Origin: Neolewinella agarilytica | GTDB taxonomy: Bacteria; Bacteroidota; Bacteroidia; Chitinophagales; Saprospiraceae | Length of the DNA: 64,000 nt | Reading direction: 5' to 3' | Assembly: GCF_900110645.1 (NCBI RefSeq) | Contig: NZ_FOFB01000026.1 | Coordinates: forward strand, 23,890 to 87,889 | Shown here: piece after piece, positions 17,117 to 24,480 of the stretch | Numbering within the stretch: the first letter of the stretch is position 1 | How the letters are laid out: the number at the start of each line of letters is the position of its first letter | The notes under the pieces: model-generated | What the model saw: the letters and a program-made list of their open reading frames with translations, nothing else | Told to the model about the DNA's origin: nothing | Database searches by the model: none | Made by a program: the position numbers and the translations under genes

Positions 17117-18613
17117 TTAAGCCAAGGCTTTAAGCAGCAGGAGTCCACCACCACCCAAAAGCAATGGCGAAAGGCTCCCCCCACCCTGCCCGGTGGCGTT
17201 GGCCTGTCGTTGTAGACGGGCCTCTTCCTCGAAGAGTGTTGGATCTGACATTGTAGATTGATCGACGGTACCAGCATCAGCGGGAGATTTTTTGAAAATG
17301 CCCGCTATCTTCTCCACGATCTGAACTACCACCGTAATGGCGGAAACAATAGCCGTGATGACGGCTCCAACTTGGGGCGCTCCACCTTCAATAGCGATCT
17401 GCTGGGGTGTTTTACCGGTTTGCTCCAGGATGCCGTTCAGGGCAAGTCCTTTAAGCTGCTCGGGATCGAATTTACCGAGCTTCTGGATAAAGTTGAAAGT
17501 CTTGTCTTGCGCCTTGATTCGGTTTTTGATAGCCGGACTTTTGACCTTATTCCGGCCCTTCAGCAGACTAAAAATGAAGAATGGCCCCATTTTCTTGCCA
17601 ATGCCATTAAAGACCCAATTCACAAACTTTTTGAAGACGCTGGAAATCGCCTCTCCCACCTTCTTAAACCAGTCTTTCACCTTACCAAAAAGTCCGCTTA
17701 CACCTGCTGGTGTTGGGATGGCAACGCTAAAGTCGGGGAAAGCTGGCCGGCGCTTCTTCGTGCTGTCCTTCAGGATGCTTAACACTGTTTTCCGGAGCGT
17801 TAGGTTTTTCACCGAACCGATACCGGAGATATCACCGCGACGCATCGCGACGGCAGCGGCCCGGAATTCAGCCTTATTTCCCTTTTCTGGCGTTACCCTT
17901 TCCAGGATATCAAAGCGATCCGCCCAGAGCCATTGGTCCAGCTCTCCAGCCGTCATTTTCGTGACGTCGGTATTCGGGTTGATAGAGGGAAGCTCACGGC
18001 CTATTTTTTCAATATCCGCAAGCGTAGTTTTGAGTTGTCCGATGATGGCCTCTTCTGAAGCATTCATATTGATGTTGCCCAGGGTCATAGTAGAGCCCAG
18101 CTGGTAAAGACCTGCTTTCACTTTGATGTCTTTTTTCTTGGTGTAGCGCTTCTCCGTTCCGAAGCGGCCACCGTGTTGAACTTTATAGACGACGTCTACC
18201 GGTATCTCCTGACCATTCAGGATAGCGACAGGGTAAACGTGACGAAACTCTCTCGTCCCGTAGGCGGCATATCGAATCAAGTGATCCACGCCAATGTTTT
18301 GCAGCACTGAGCTGATGAAAGCCGTGTAGCTTTTGCAGTCCCCTACCCTCTTATTGTTGAGGTAGGCCGGTGTTTGCACCCACTGGCTGCCTGCTGGATC
18401 TTCTTTGTAGGTGAAATGCCGCTCCACCCAATTGAACAGCCGTTGCAGACCGCGACGAGTGGGCTCAAACTGCCGCGAAAAGGTTTTCGTTTCGTGGGCG
18501 TAGCCCTCCACCACGTCTTGCACCACCTGCACAATGTCTTTCGTGCGGTAGTCTTCTTTGCGAAGCGTAGGCCCCTTGGCCGGAGGTGGGATCAATGTGG
18601 TGGCTCTACTCAT
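17117..18613 (-). CDS. transglutaminase-fold protein with membrane-associated C-terminus
   Basis: 498 residues. The N-terminal ~150 form a transglutaminase/protease-like core with an intact triad: Cys93 (VGDCKSYT), His125 (FRHVYP) and Asp140 (IPVDVVY). The middle is helical. From ~310 there are amphipathic helices (LFGKVKDWFKKVGEAISSVFKKFVN type) and hydrophobic stretches (about 410-435 and the last 20 residues, LLLGGGGLLLLKAL), so the C-terminal half probably lies on or in a membrane. It may crosslink or cut particle proteins or murein peptides. The stop overlaps the next start by 4 bases. Confidence 0.7.
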   Translation of the reverse strand: MSRATTLIPPPAKGPTLRKEDYRTKDIVQVVQDVVEGYAHETKTFSRQFEPTRRGLQRLFNWVERHFTYKEDPAGSQWVQTPAYLNNKRVGDCKSYTAFISSVLQNIGVDHLIRYAAYGTREFRHVYPVAILNGQEIPVDVVYKVQHGGRFGTEKRYTKKKDIKVKAGLYQLGSTMTLGNINMNASEEAIIGQLKTTLADIEKIGRELPSINPNTDVTKMTAGELDQWLWADRFDILERVTPEKGNKAEFRAAAVAMRRGDISGIGSVKNLTLRKTVLSILKDSTKKRRPAFPDFSVAIPTPAGVSGLFGKVKDWFKKVGEAISSVFKKFVNWVFNGIGKKMGPFFIFSLLKGRNKVKSPAIKNRIKAQDKTFNFIQKLGKFDPEQLKGLALNGILEQTGKTPQQIAIEGGAPQVGAVITAIVSAITVVVQIVEKIAGIFKKSPADAGTVDQSTMSDPTLFEEEARLQRQANATGQGGGSLSPLLLGGGGLLLLKALA

Positions 18614-19092
18614 GAAAAGCTGAAGAAGTTCATGGTGAGCCGGACGGGCAACTCCCGCCCATTGGACAGAAAGAGCGATCCGGAAATATCAATCGGTGCC
18701 AGCGCTGCCCCTCTGCCACCTTCCAGTAATCTCTGTAAGTGAATCAGAAAAGAACCCGCCGGAACCCGCAAACGAAGAGGCACCTCAACCGTTCGGGCAT
18801 TGGGCAACAACACATTTTGGTTGGCCCTGATATTTCCCAGGTAACCGCCTTGCTGCGAGAAATTGAGACTAACCGCCGTAAGTCGGATATCCGGTCCCAG
18901 GGTTTGCTTCAGAAAAAGCCGAATATCAATAGTTGCCAATACCCGACCAGCTTCAATACGCATAGCAATATCCTGCCGACGAATACCGGCAAGATCATAC
19001 GTAAAACGGTCTAAGATTGCTCCGGAGACCCGGCTGCCTACCAACTGGTAGAGCAGGGCCAGGCCGCCAGCAACCTTGAGGAGTTGGCTCAT
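18610..19092 (-). CDS. membrane-anchored beta-domain protein (160 aa)
   Basis: A short N-terminal hydrophobic segment (LLKVAGGLALLYQLVGS) is followed by a beta-rich domain reminiscent of LEA14/WHy-type folds (MRIEAGRVLATIDIRLFLKQ; VEVPLRLRVPAGSFLI). No enzyme motif. Its end overlaps the start of the transglutaminase-fold gene by 4 bases (ATGA), suggesting coupled translation and joint function. Confidence 0.55.
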   Translation of the reverse strand: MSQLLKVAGGLALLYQLVGSRVSGAILDRFTYDLAGIRRQDIAMRIEAGRVLATIDIRLFLKQTLGPDIRLTAVSLNFSQQGGYLGNIRANQNVLLPNARTVEVPLRLRVPAGSFLIHLQRLLEGGRGAALAPIDISGSLFLSNGRELPVRLTMNFFSFS

Positions 19093-19202
19093 ATCCTTCT
19101 GATTGCGAATCCGAATATGAGGGCAGTCCAGCGGTCACGCTGCAAACAACCGCAGCCACCGCGAATTAGGAATAACCAGCGCAGCACAAACTTTTTAACG
19201 CA

Positions 19203-19499
19203 TCAAATATCCTCCGGTGCCCGCTCTCCGATGGCCATTTCTTCAGCCTGGGGCAACTCCTCCGCGTCGAGGTTGGTGATGTTATAATGGCGATATATGT
19301 GGGCAGAAAGGATAGGATCGAAGGTCCGGGAACGCTTCAGGTCTTTCTCGTAGCTGTACCCCCACCCTTCCAAGAGCTCGTCCGGTAATATGCGGGACCA
19401 AAGCACCCGGTAGGAGACTTTGAAGTACGAAACAAGATCAAATTTGGTGAGGCAACGAGGGCGACGCGGCTTACGCGGCGCATTAGTGAAAGCTGACAT
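19203..19499 (-). CDS. first gene of the late-type operon (98 aa, unknown)
   Basis: Read from the ATG at 19499 (MSAFTNAPRKPRRPRC). The longer open frame up to 19571 begins inside the promoter leader and is less likely. The N-terminus is basic and Pro-rich; the rest is a compact helical region with many aromatic residues (FDLVSYFKVSYRVLWS) and an acidic tail. No family recognised. It lies about 110 bases downstream of a good Bacteroidota promoter and leads the 15-kb run of structural-type genes. Confidence 0.55.
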   Translation of the reverse strand: MSAFTNAPRKPRRPRCLTKFDLVSYFKVSYRVLWSRILPDELLEGWGYSYEKDLKRSRTFDPILSAHIYRHYNITNLDAEELPQAEEMAIGERAPEDI

Positions 19500-19613
19500 A
19501 CTGAATACAATGAGGATGACTTGGCAAATTCGCCTAAAACAACCTCCGTTCACGCTCAACTTTAGCTTCAATTTAGCCTAACTCTGGCCTTAATTTTGCC
19601 TGGGATATTATTA

Positions 19614-19645
19614 CAAATATACATGTGTAAGAACCTGCATACAAA
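19614..19645 (-). promoter_or_regulatory. promoter of the late-type operon
   Basis: On the minus strand TTTG (19645-19642) is followed after 20 bases by TATATTTG (19621-19614), matching the Bacteroidota TTTG/TAnnTTTG pattern well. Transcription would start near 19607 and run into the 19499 gene and onward. Confidence 0.65.
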
Positions 19646-19687
19646 TAGCTCCAAACACATATCATTTTTTGCACTATCTTCGTGATG

Positions 19688-19752
19688 CAATGAGAGCTAT
19701 GTACACAAGCGATACAGAAGCCCCGCACTACGGCCGTAGTGCGGGGCATTTT
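19688..19752 (+). ncRNA. candidate short RNA opposite the operon
   Basis: A TATCTTCG box (19675-19682), similar to the tRNA-Val -7 box, is followed by ~65 bases that end in a perfect GC-rich hairpin (19721-19746, CCCCGCACTAC/GTAGTGCGGGG) and a T-run on the plus strand. No plus-strand gene lies upstream, so a short transcript is the simplest explanation for a plus-oriented terminator here. No clear -33 box is seen. Confidence 0.4.
19721..19752 (+). terminator. strong intrinsic terminator
   Basis: An 11-bp perfect GC-rich stem with a GGCC centre followed by CATTTTTTATTT on the plus strand. On the minus strand there is no T-run, so it is directional, though the stem may still slow minus-strand transcription between the Dam-like gene and the late operon. 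Confidence 0.8.
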
Positions 19753-19792
19753 TTATTTAGGGTTGCGCTTCTAGGTTAATCATTATCAATTA

Positions 19793-20650
19793 CTAAAAAA
19801 GCCGCTGCTGCCTCTGCATCGCTGACACTAAAGGATTCAACCAAAGCATCTCCGTAGCCTTCGCCGTTTTAGCCCCACCGCAGAATGCTCCAGTCTGTGC
19901 CGTTTTCGTTCTCTTCTCCCACCCTGCCCTGCCATACCAGTCTTCATACTCCTGGCACTGGTAGCCGGATAGAATGACCATACCGGTTAGCTTATTTGCC
20001 CAATCAAATAACTCTTTGTGAGCATCCATTCCCCGGAGTTCATGCTTGTAGTACTTCCCTTTACTGGAACGTGTAGCTCCAGGATAAGGAGGGTCCAGGT
20101 AATGAAGTGTATCCGGCCGGTCGTGCTGCTCACAAATTTTCTGGGCAGGATGGTTTTCAATAATCACTCCTTTCAAGCGATCGGTTATCAGTTCCAAAGC
20201 CTTTGTATGCTCCTTGAAATCACGTGTTATAATATGATGACCTGCTGTAGAAGATCGCCAGCCATTAGCTTTCCTATCCAACGACTTCGCCGGATTATGT
20301 GCCTGCATGGCTAATACAACGGTCCTACGTGCCTGCTCAATCGGTAGCTCGCTAAGCTCGTAGCAAGCTAAAAATTCATCCCTTGAATATGGCGTAAGGT
20401 CTAACAATCGTCGAAGCTCTGAAGATGATTCTTTGTCTCGAAGAACCTTAAATAGATTTACGATCTCCTGATTCAAGTCATTATAGATCTCGACACGTGC
20501 TGGTTTTTTCTTCATCAATACTGATCCGGCTCCTCCAAAGCCTTCAACGTAGCATCGATGCTTTGGAAAGTGCTCGATTACCCAATCAGCTAAACGCCAC
20601 TTGCCACCGTAGTAGCGGATTACTGGTCTTGTTGGCACTCTATTCATCAT
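19793..20650 (-). CDS. D12-class DNA adenine-N6 methyltransferase (Dam-like)
   Basis: 285 residues. The N-terminal RYYGGKWRL segment and EGFGGAGSVL (about 36-44) form the SAM-binding region, and DPPY at 186-189 is the catalytic motif of D12-class adenine methylases. It would methylate adenine in a short site such as GATC. No restriction gene adjoins, so it is an orphan enzyme that may protect the element's DNA or time its replication. A second D12-class enzyme lies at 30432-31625. The start overlaps a tiny upstream frame by ATGA. Confidence 0.88.
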   Translation of the reverse strand: MMNRVPTRPVIRYYGGKWRLADWVIEHFPKHRCYVEGFGGAGSVLMKKKPARVEIYNDLNQEIVNLFKVLRDKESSSELRRLLDLTPYSRDEFLACYELSELPIEQARRTVVLAMQAHNPAKSLDRKANGWRSSTAGHHIITRDFKEHTKALELITDRLKGVIIENHPAQKICEQHDRPDTLHYLDPPYPGATRSSKGKYYKHELRGMDAHKELFDWANKLTGMVILSGYQCQEYEDWYGRAGWEKRTKTAQTGAFCGGAKTAKATEMLWLNPLVSAMQRQQRLF

Positions 20651-20706
20651 CTTACGTTTTTAAAGCCACCGGAGGACAGCAATCCCACCCTCCGGCAACC
20701 ACACAT
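20647..20706 (-). CDS. possible 19-aa leader peptide
   Basis: A minute frame starting MCGCRRVG ends with a TGA that overlaps the ATG of the Dam-like gene, an arrangement typical of translational coupling. Its first 12 bases (ATGTGTGGTTGC) are the same as the MCGC start at 16782. A hairpin (CCGGAGG/CCTCCGG) overlaps it. No conservation data are available, so this is tentative. Confidence 0.3.
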   Translation of the reverse strand: MCGCRRVGLLSSGGFKNVR

Positions 20707-20854
20707 TAAAATTTTAGTTAACTGACTGTCAGCACCCTTATCCGTCGCACGTTAACCTTTCGGTTGAAGTTCTTTCGGCAGCGGGGCGAACAGTGTTTCG
20801 CGTTGGCCCTGCGGTGGCTTATATCGATGCCACACGCAGGATCAGCGCACCGTC

Positions 20855-21739
20855 TTACCCCGCCGCCATATTCAGATTGTTCTCCTGGGCGGCCTGCGCG
20901 TTTCCCCTCAGCTCCTCAAATTCGATGTAAGCGTCATCGGTGAAGGGCTTGGAGACTTCGGCGAGCTTTTCCTCGTCAGTGAGGGGTCGGTTGCTGTCTT
21001 GGTCGTCAGCAGGAGGGGCGGGGGGCGGGCCTTCATTGCCTTTCACCTTTGCTTGCACCTGCGTTCGCGCCTCCATCGTCATTTCTGCCTGCCCCATGTT
21101 GGTAGTGATCCGCTTCCATTCGCGGGCGGCTTCCGCTTCGGCGAATTGATCGATGTTATCGATCATACGCTCCGCGACGCGCTCCGTCACCTTCATGGCC
21201 AGCTCCGTGCGCTGCTGCCGGTACATGGCCGCCAGGGTAGACTGCAGTTCTGAATCAATGCGGGCCTCCATTGTCTCCGGGGAAGCATTTTTGTAGTTGA
21301 AAGCCGTGACGAAGTGAGACGCCAGTAAAATCGTACTCAGCGCCAGCGCAGTCATCCCGATGCCGTCGTACATGGACGACAAATCAACGAGGGGAGTAGT
21401 AAGCGCCAGCTGCACCGCACTGATCGCCGTGCTGGACCACATACTGAAGCCAGACATATTCTCCGACATCAGGCGTTGCTCCGGACTGATACCGTCACGC
21501 CGGGCAGCAGCATCCCAGCCGAAGGCGGCCACGTCGTAGATGAGTGCGAAGGCAATACCACCCAAGATGGCGGATGCCGTAGGGTGTCCCGTGGGGATCA
21601 TGTACGCACCGTAGGTGAAGCCAAAGGCGAAGGTGAGCCCGCCGTTCAGCAGCCGCATCAGCGTGCTGAAACTTCGCCACTGACCATTGGCACTAATGGC
21701 CGCCGTGCTGATTGAAAACTTATTAGAAAATAATCCCAT
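20855..21739 (-). CDS. polytopic membrane protein with helical cytoplasmic tail
   Basis: 294 residues. Three to four membrane helices fill the first ~150 (FSTLMRLLNGGLTFAFGFTYG; ASAILGGIAFALIYDVAAFG; SSTAISAVQLALTT; IGMTALALSTILLAS). A long helical or coiled-coil part follows (150-230), then a Pro/Asp-rich tail. No family recognised. A copy of the dispersed GC-rich repeat (21053-21071) lies in the coding region of the tail. It could organise a membrane site for replication or assembly; this is only an inference from topology. Confidence 0.6.
   Translation of the reverse strand: MGLFSNKFSISTAAISANGQWRSFSTLMRLLNGGLTFAFGFTYGAYMIPTGHPTASAILGGIAFALIYDVAAFGWDAAARRDGISPEQRLMSENMSGFSMWSSTAISAVQLALTTPLVDLSSMYDGIGMTALALSTILLASHFVTAFNYKNASPETMEARIDSELQSTLAAMYRQQRTELAMKVTERVAERMIDNIDQFAEAEAAREWKRITTNMGQAEMTMEARTQVQAKVKGNEGPPPAPPADDQDSNRPLTDEEKLAEVSKPFTDDAYIEFEELRGNAQAAQENNLNMAAG
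21053..21071 (+). repeat. dispersed GC-rich repeat copy inside membrane-protein gene
   Basis: TTGCACCTGCGTTCGCGCC; on the coding strand it reads Ala-Arg-Thr-Gln-Val-Gln, a third reading frame. Confidence 0.65.
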
Positions 21740-21840
21740 AACTTTGATAATGATTAGGGGACCGCCGCTCCGTCAAGTTAAGCGGCCCCTGGTTTGAGAA
21801 ATGGCTCCACTCCCTTCATTGGGGGCGGGGCTGTTTTGAT

Positions 21841-21924
21841 TTAGAAGCGTACTATGACGTTGAGTATGACCATGAGTACGATAAGGCCAATTAGCACCTT
21901 GTTGAGGGTCTTATAATTATTCAT
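21841..21924 (-). CDS. 27-aa single-helix membrane peptide
   Basis: Frame beginning MNNYKTLNK, then an unbroken hydrophobic helix (VLIGLIVLMVILNVIV) and a short polar end. It is preceded by an A/G-rich stretch (AAAAAG) that can serve for ribosome binding. Tiny membrane peptides of this kind are frequent in membrane-containing phages. Not distinguishable from chance by sequence alone, but the composition and spacing support it. Confidence 0.5.
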   Translation of the reverse strand: MNNYKTLNKVLIGLIVLMVILNVIVRF

Positions 21925-21934
21925 CTTTTTAATT

Positions 21935-22033
21935 TTAAGCCCGGACGATCATCAAACAGATCATCATCAGGCAAGTGAGCAGGACCGTAATGATCAGTGA
22001 TTCGACTACCCGAGGGTTGGGTTCGTATTTCAT
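21935..22033 (-). CDS. 32-aa single-helix membrane peptide
   Basis: Starts MKYEPNPRVVES, then a hydrophobic helix (LIITVLLTCLMMICLMIV) and ends RA. Its ATG overlaps the stop of the upstream 114-aa gene by ATGA, strongly suggesting real coupled translation. It is followed closely by the 27-aa membrane peptide gene. Function unknown. Confidence 0.55.
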   Translation of the reverse strand: MKYEPNPRVVESLIITVLLTCLMMICLMIVRA

Positions 22034-22374
22034 CGGATGCCTACGGTTAGTTGATCGAGTTTTGCCAGGATCGTTTCTGATTCGTGCTTCCAGGCAGTCG
22101 GTACTTCTGTATTCAGGAGTAATCGTTTCAGGGCAAGTAATTCGGCAGTAGTCATTTTCAGCTTACAGGCTTGACCGTCTCTGAATTTGTCCTGCTTTCT
22201 TCGGAAAAGCTCCTGCACGTTGCATAACTCCAGGAGCCGGTTGGCTTTATGAGCTTCGGAAACCATGACGCCCGGAATGAAGTGATTGAAAAACCACATT
22301 TCGTGCGCCGTGAAGGAAACTTTGTAACTGAGCTCCAGCCGGATATTGTGCGGGGTAGCGGGGACCGGCTTCAT
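22030..22374 (-). CDS. hypothetical protein (114 aa)
   Basis: Read from the ATG at 22374 (MKPVPATPHN), which overlaps the upstream stop by 3 bases. It is helical, with aromatic residues in the first half (FTAHEMWFFNHFIPGV) and a Lys/Leu-rich second half. No motif recognised. It belongs to a row of small genes between the replication-type protein and the membrane protein, all joined by stop-start overlaps. Confidence 0.55.
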   Translation of the reverse strand: MKPVPATPHNIRLELSYKVSFTAHEMWFFNHFIPGVMVSEAHKANRLLELCNVQELFRRKQDKFRDGQACKLKMTTAELLALKRLLLNTEVPTAWKHESETILAKLDQLTVGIR

Positions 22375-22706
22375 CAATGATTGTTGTGATAATGCCATTG
22401 GCCCTGCTTGTAGGTGGCCAGGGTTGGCCCGAAGCGGCTGGCGGAACAATCATAGATTTCTGCCCAGGCTACTTTGCCCTTGAATTTGGGCTTCTCGATG
22501 ACGCCCAGCAGCTGAGCAAGGGCGGCGTCGAAGTTGCGGTTGAATCGAGTGTCTGAAAAGATCGTCCAGGGGCCGTCGAGCTGGTGATTGTGAAAGCGGA
22601 CGGCCAGCTTCAGCTTTCCGTCGCAGCTACGCCGGTCCTTGCTGCCGCGCTTCGCTTTTCGCTTTGCAGCGGCGTCCGGTGGTGGGGTGGGGGTGGGTTG
22701 AACCAT
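22374..22706 (-). CDS. hypothetical protein (110 aa)
   Basis: A Pro/Ala/Lys-rich start (about 1-30) followed by a compact domain with His, Trp and Tyr residues (LKLAVRFHNHQLDGPWTIFS; KVAWAEIYDCSASRFG). No known family. It sits 12 bp after the replication-type gene and overlaps the next gene, so it is in the same operon. Confidence 0.55.
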   Translation of the reverse strand: MVQPTPTPPPDAAAKRKAKRGSKDRRSCDGKLKLAVRFHNHQLDGPWTIFSDTRFNRNFDAALAQLLGVIEKPKFKGKVAWAEIYDCSASRFGPTLATYKQGQWHYHNNH

Positions 22707-22718
22707 GAGAAAAATGAT

Positions 22719-24011
22719 TTAGGAGGCGACCGCGTTGATGGTCGCCTGGGTGGATAATTTGTCTTTGAAAAGTTGGAAGAGCGCCGGACCTCCTTTTTTC
22801 TGGAGGCGCTGACGGATAACGCGGAGCGTTTCATCTACGTCGCCGGTCTTGCTGTCGTTGGCCCGCCAGTAGATTTTCAGGCAACGCCCAATCTCCTGGT
22901 TGATCGCAGCTTTCTTCAGCTGGTGTTGTTGGGTCTTGTGCCAAGACTTGGAGCGGCGGAATCCGTTGGGGTTGCGAACATCAAACCAGACGGAAGGAAT
23001 CGGCACGAAGGCCTTTTTGCCCGCCAGGAACCGCCGTTCGAGCCAGCCGCCCACCAGATCGATGCGGTTGACGAACTCCAGCGCCGCCGCTTTCCAGGTG
23101 TTGGGATTGCCGTAGACGAAGAACTCCGCCAGGGCAATGCGCCCGCGCTCTTCTTCGTCAGGGGTGAGGTAGCCGGGTTGAAACTGATCGAGCTCGCTCA
23201 TGGCGTGATCCCACACGGTATCGAGCAGACGGTCCAGCTGCTTGCGCTGCGGCGCGGTGAGCTCACTGGTGAGTTCCTCCATCGTGTCCGGACGGGTAGC
23301 CGCGGGAACTTTTTTTCGCGGAACTTTTTTTGAGGGTAAAGTGTCCGGCGGGTTAGTGGCAGGGTTGTCGCTGCTGGGGTGGTAACCCGTTCCGGTATCC
23401 GGTTCGGTAGCTTGTTCGGTACCCGGCTGCTGCTGGTCGGCGTCAGCTGGTGCGAACGCATTAGCGTTCGTATCGCTGGAAGCCGTGCCGCTTAATTCAT
23501 TCAATTGATTGGTACCCTGTCTGGTTACCGAAGGTGATAGGGTATCCGGCAAATTTTGCCGCATAGCGGCCGCTTGGGGCCGCAGGGCGGGGAGGGGGTT
23601 ACGGAAGATCGAAACAACGTTTCCCGCGTCCCTGGCCGTCGTTTCCTGCAAGTACAGAAGGTCCGTGTTGAGCTGAATTTCAAAACTGGCGTTACTACCG
23701 TGGAAGATCTTTTTGAGGAAGCCAGCGGCGCTTAAACGCTTAATGAGGTTGCGCACCGTCCGTTCACACCGGCGTAGCATTTTGGCCAGTTGCACGTTGT
23801 TGGTCCTGATCGAGCGAATAAGATCACCCTGCGGACCAGGACGCTTACAAGATTGATAATGGCCCGTTTCCATTTTCAGGAGGCGTACCAGCACTTTCAT
23901 GGTTTCCAGGTGCGCCCCTTTCAGGCGTTGTCCGCAGCTGAGAGACTTGTTGTGCTGGTCAAATAGTTCCTCCATGAGGATATAAGACTTCGCTGGGTGA
24001 ATTACTAACAT
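22719..24011 (-). CDS. replication-initiator-like winged-helix protein
   Basis: 430 residues from the ATG at 24011 (MLVIHPAKSY); the longer frame to 24149 is Pro/Arg-rich and improbable. An N-terminal winged-helix (about 20-100, with NNVQLAKMLRRCERTVRNLIKRLSAAGFL as recognition unit) is like those of plasmid and phage replication or DnaD-type proteins. A Ser/Thr/Pro/Gln-rich linker follows (about 130-245), then a conserved-looking helical C-terminus with many Trp residues. No helicase or polymerase motif. It is probably a DNA-binding protein acting at the structured region immediately upstream (24192-24442). Confidence 0.55.
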   Translation of the reverse strand: MLVIHPAKSYILMEELFDQHNKSLSCGQRLKGAHLETMKVLVRLLKMETGHYQSCKRPGPQGDLIRSIRTNNVQLAKMLRRCERTVRNLIKRLSAAGFLKKIFHGSNASFEIQLNTDLLYLQETTARDAGNVVSIFRNPLPALRPQAAAMRQNLPDTLSPSVTRQGTNQLNELSGTASSDTNANAFAPADADQQQPGTEQATEPDTGTGYHPSSDNPATNPPDTLPSKKVPRKKVPAATRPDTMEELTSELTAPQRKQLDRLLDTVWDHAMSELDQFQPGYLTPDEEERGRIALAEFFVYGNPNTWKAAALEFVNRIDLVGGWLERRFLAGKKAFVPIPSVWFDVRNPNGFRRSKSWHKTQQHQLKKAAINQEIGRCLKIYWRANDSKTGDVDETLRVIRQRLQKKGGPALFQLFKDKLSTQATINAVAS

Positions 24012-24191
24012 TTTACGCTTGTTGCAATGAGTATGGAAAAAAGGTGACCGGCCCGCGAGCCGGCCACCTGGTTCAACCCGGCCCGTAGGCCGCGCTGCTG
24101 AGGTATCTTGAAGAATCCGAAGAGAGAGAATGGGGCCAGAAGACGACAACCAGCCCCCTCAGTAATCTCTCATGAAAACAAATTCTACTCG

Positions 24192-24271
24192 TGCCGGGGG
24201 AAGGAATCGAACCTCCTGAGAACACGCTTGACGTCATGACGTGGCCACGCCCATGCGTGGAAGACCCCGGC
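24192..24271 (-). ncRNA. tRNA-like structure 1 (non-canonical)
   Basis: The minus strand gives a 7-bp acceptor GCCGGGG/CCCCGGC with discriminator A at 24192 and a normal T-arm (GGAGG, loop TTCGATT, CCTTC). The middle does not fold as a cloverleaf. It forms a 6-bp hairpin CCACGC/GCGTGG with a 4-base loop and a CACG/CGTG stem closing a 13-base loop that contains CATGACGTC. An anticodon cannot be assigned. It is 80 bases long with no CCA. It may be a tRNA mimic, a decayed tRNA, or part of a replication or packaging signal. Confidence 0.5.
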
Positions 24272-24324
24272 TAAAAGCCCCGACCCACACAGGCCGGGGA
24301 AAACACACTATTACACCTATTTCG

Positions 24325-24412
24325 CGCCAGGAGAGGGAATCGAACCCTCCGTTGGGGTGATTAATCTTGGTACTAGCTGAGATCAGTTTAAACCCCGGTT
24401 GCCGTCCCTGGC
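24325..24412 (-). ncRNA. tRNA-like structure 2 (non-canonical)
   Basis: The minus strand gives acceptor GCCAGGG/TCCTGGC (one G:T pair), discriminator G at 24325, and a perfect T-arm (GAGGG, loop TTCGATT, CCCTC). Instead of D- and anticodon arms there is one long arm: GGGGT/ACCCC, an internal loop, then GATCT/AGATT around a 12-base loop. The layout recalls the tRNA-like domain of tmRNA, where a long helix replaces the anticodon stem. 88 bases. Same orientation as structure 1 and 53 bases upstream of it. Confidence 0.5.
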
Positions 24413-24416
24413 AAAT

Positions 24417-24442
24417 GCCCCTGGTCAATCATAGCCAGGGGC
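24417..24442. repeat. perfect 8-bp hairpin upstream of tRNA-like pair
   Basis: GCCCCTGG (24417-24424) pairs with CCAGGGGC (24435-24442) around 10 bases. Another hairpin of the form CCCCGACC/GGCCGGGG lies between the two tRNA-like structures (about 24278-24299). The whole stretch 24190-24445 is thus densely structured and noncoding. Confidence 0.6.
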
Positions 24443-24480
24443 CGAACATCCCTATGTTGAAAATGAAATGAGGTAAGTCT

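Noticed and set aside
22900..23333. Overlapping plus-strand frames opposite the replication-type gene
   Set aside because: Shadow frames of a GC-rich gene; no start signals or recognisable domains.
24192..24412. Two ordinary tRNA genes
   Set aside because: Acceptor and T-arms fit, but no 5-bp anticodon stem with a 7-base loop can be formed in either, and no anticodon can be assigned.
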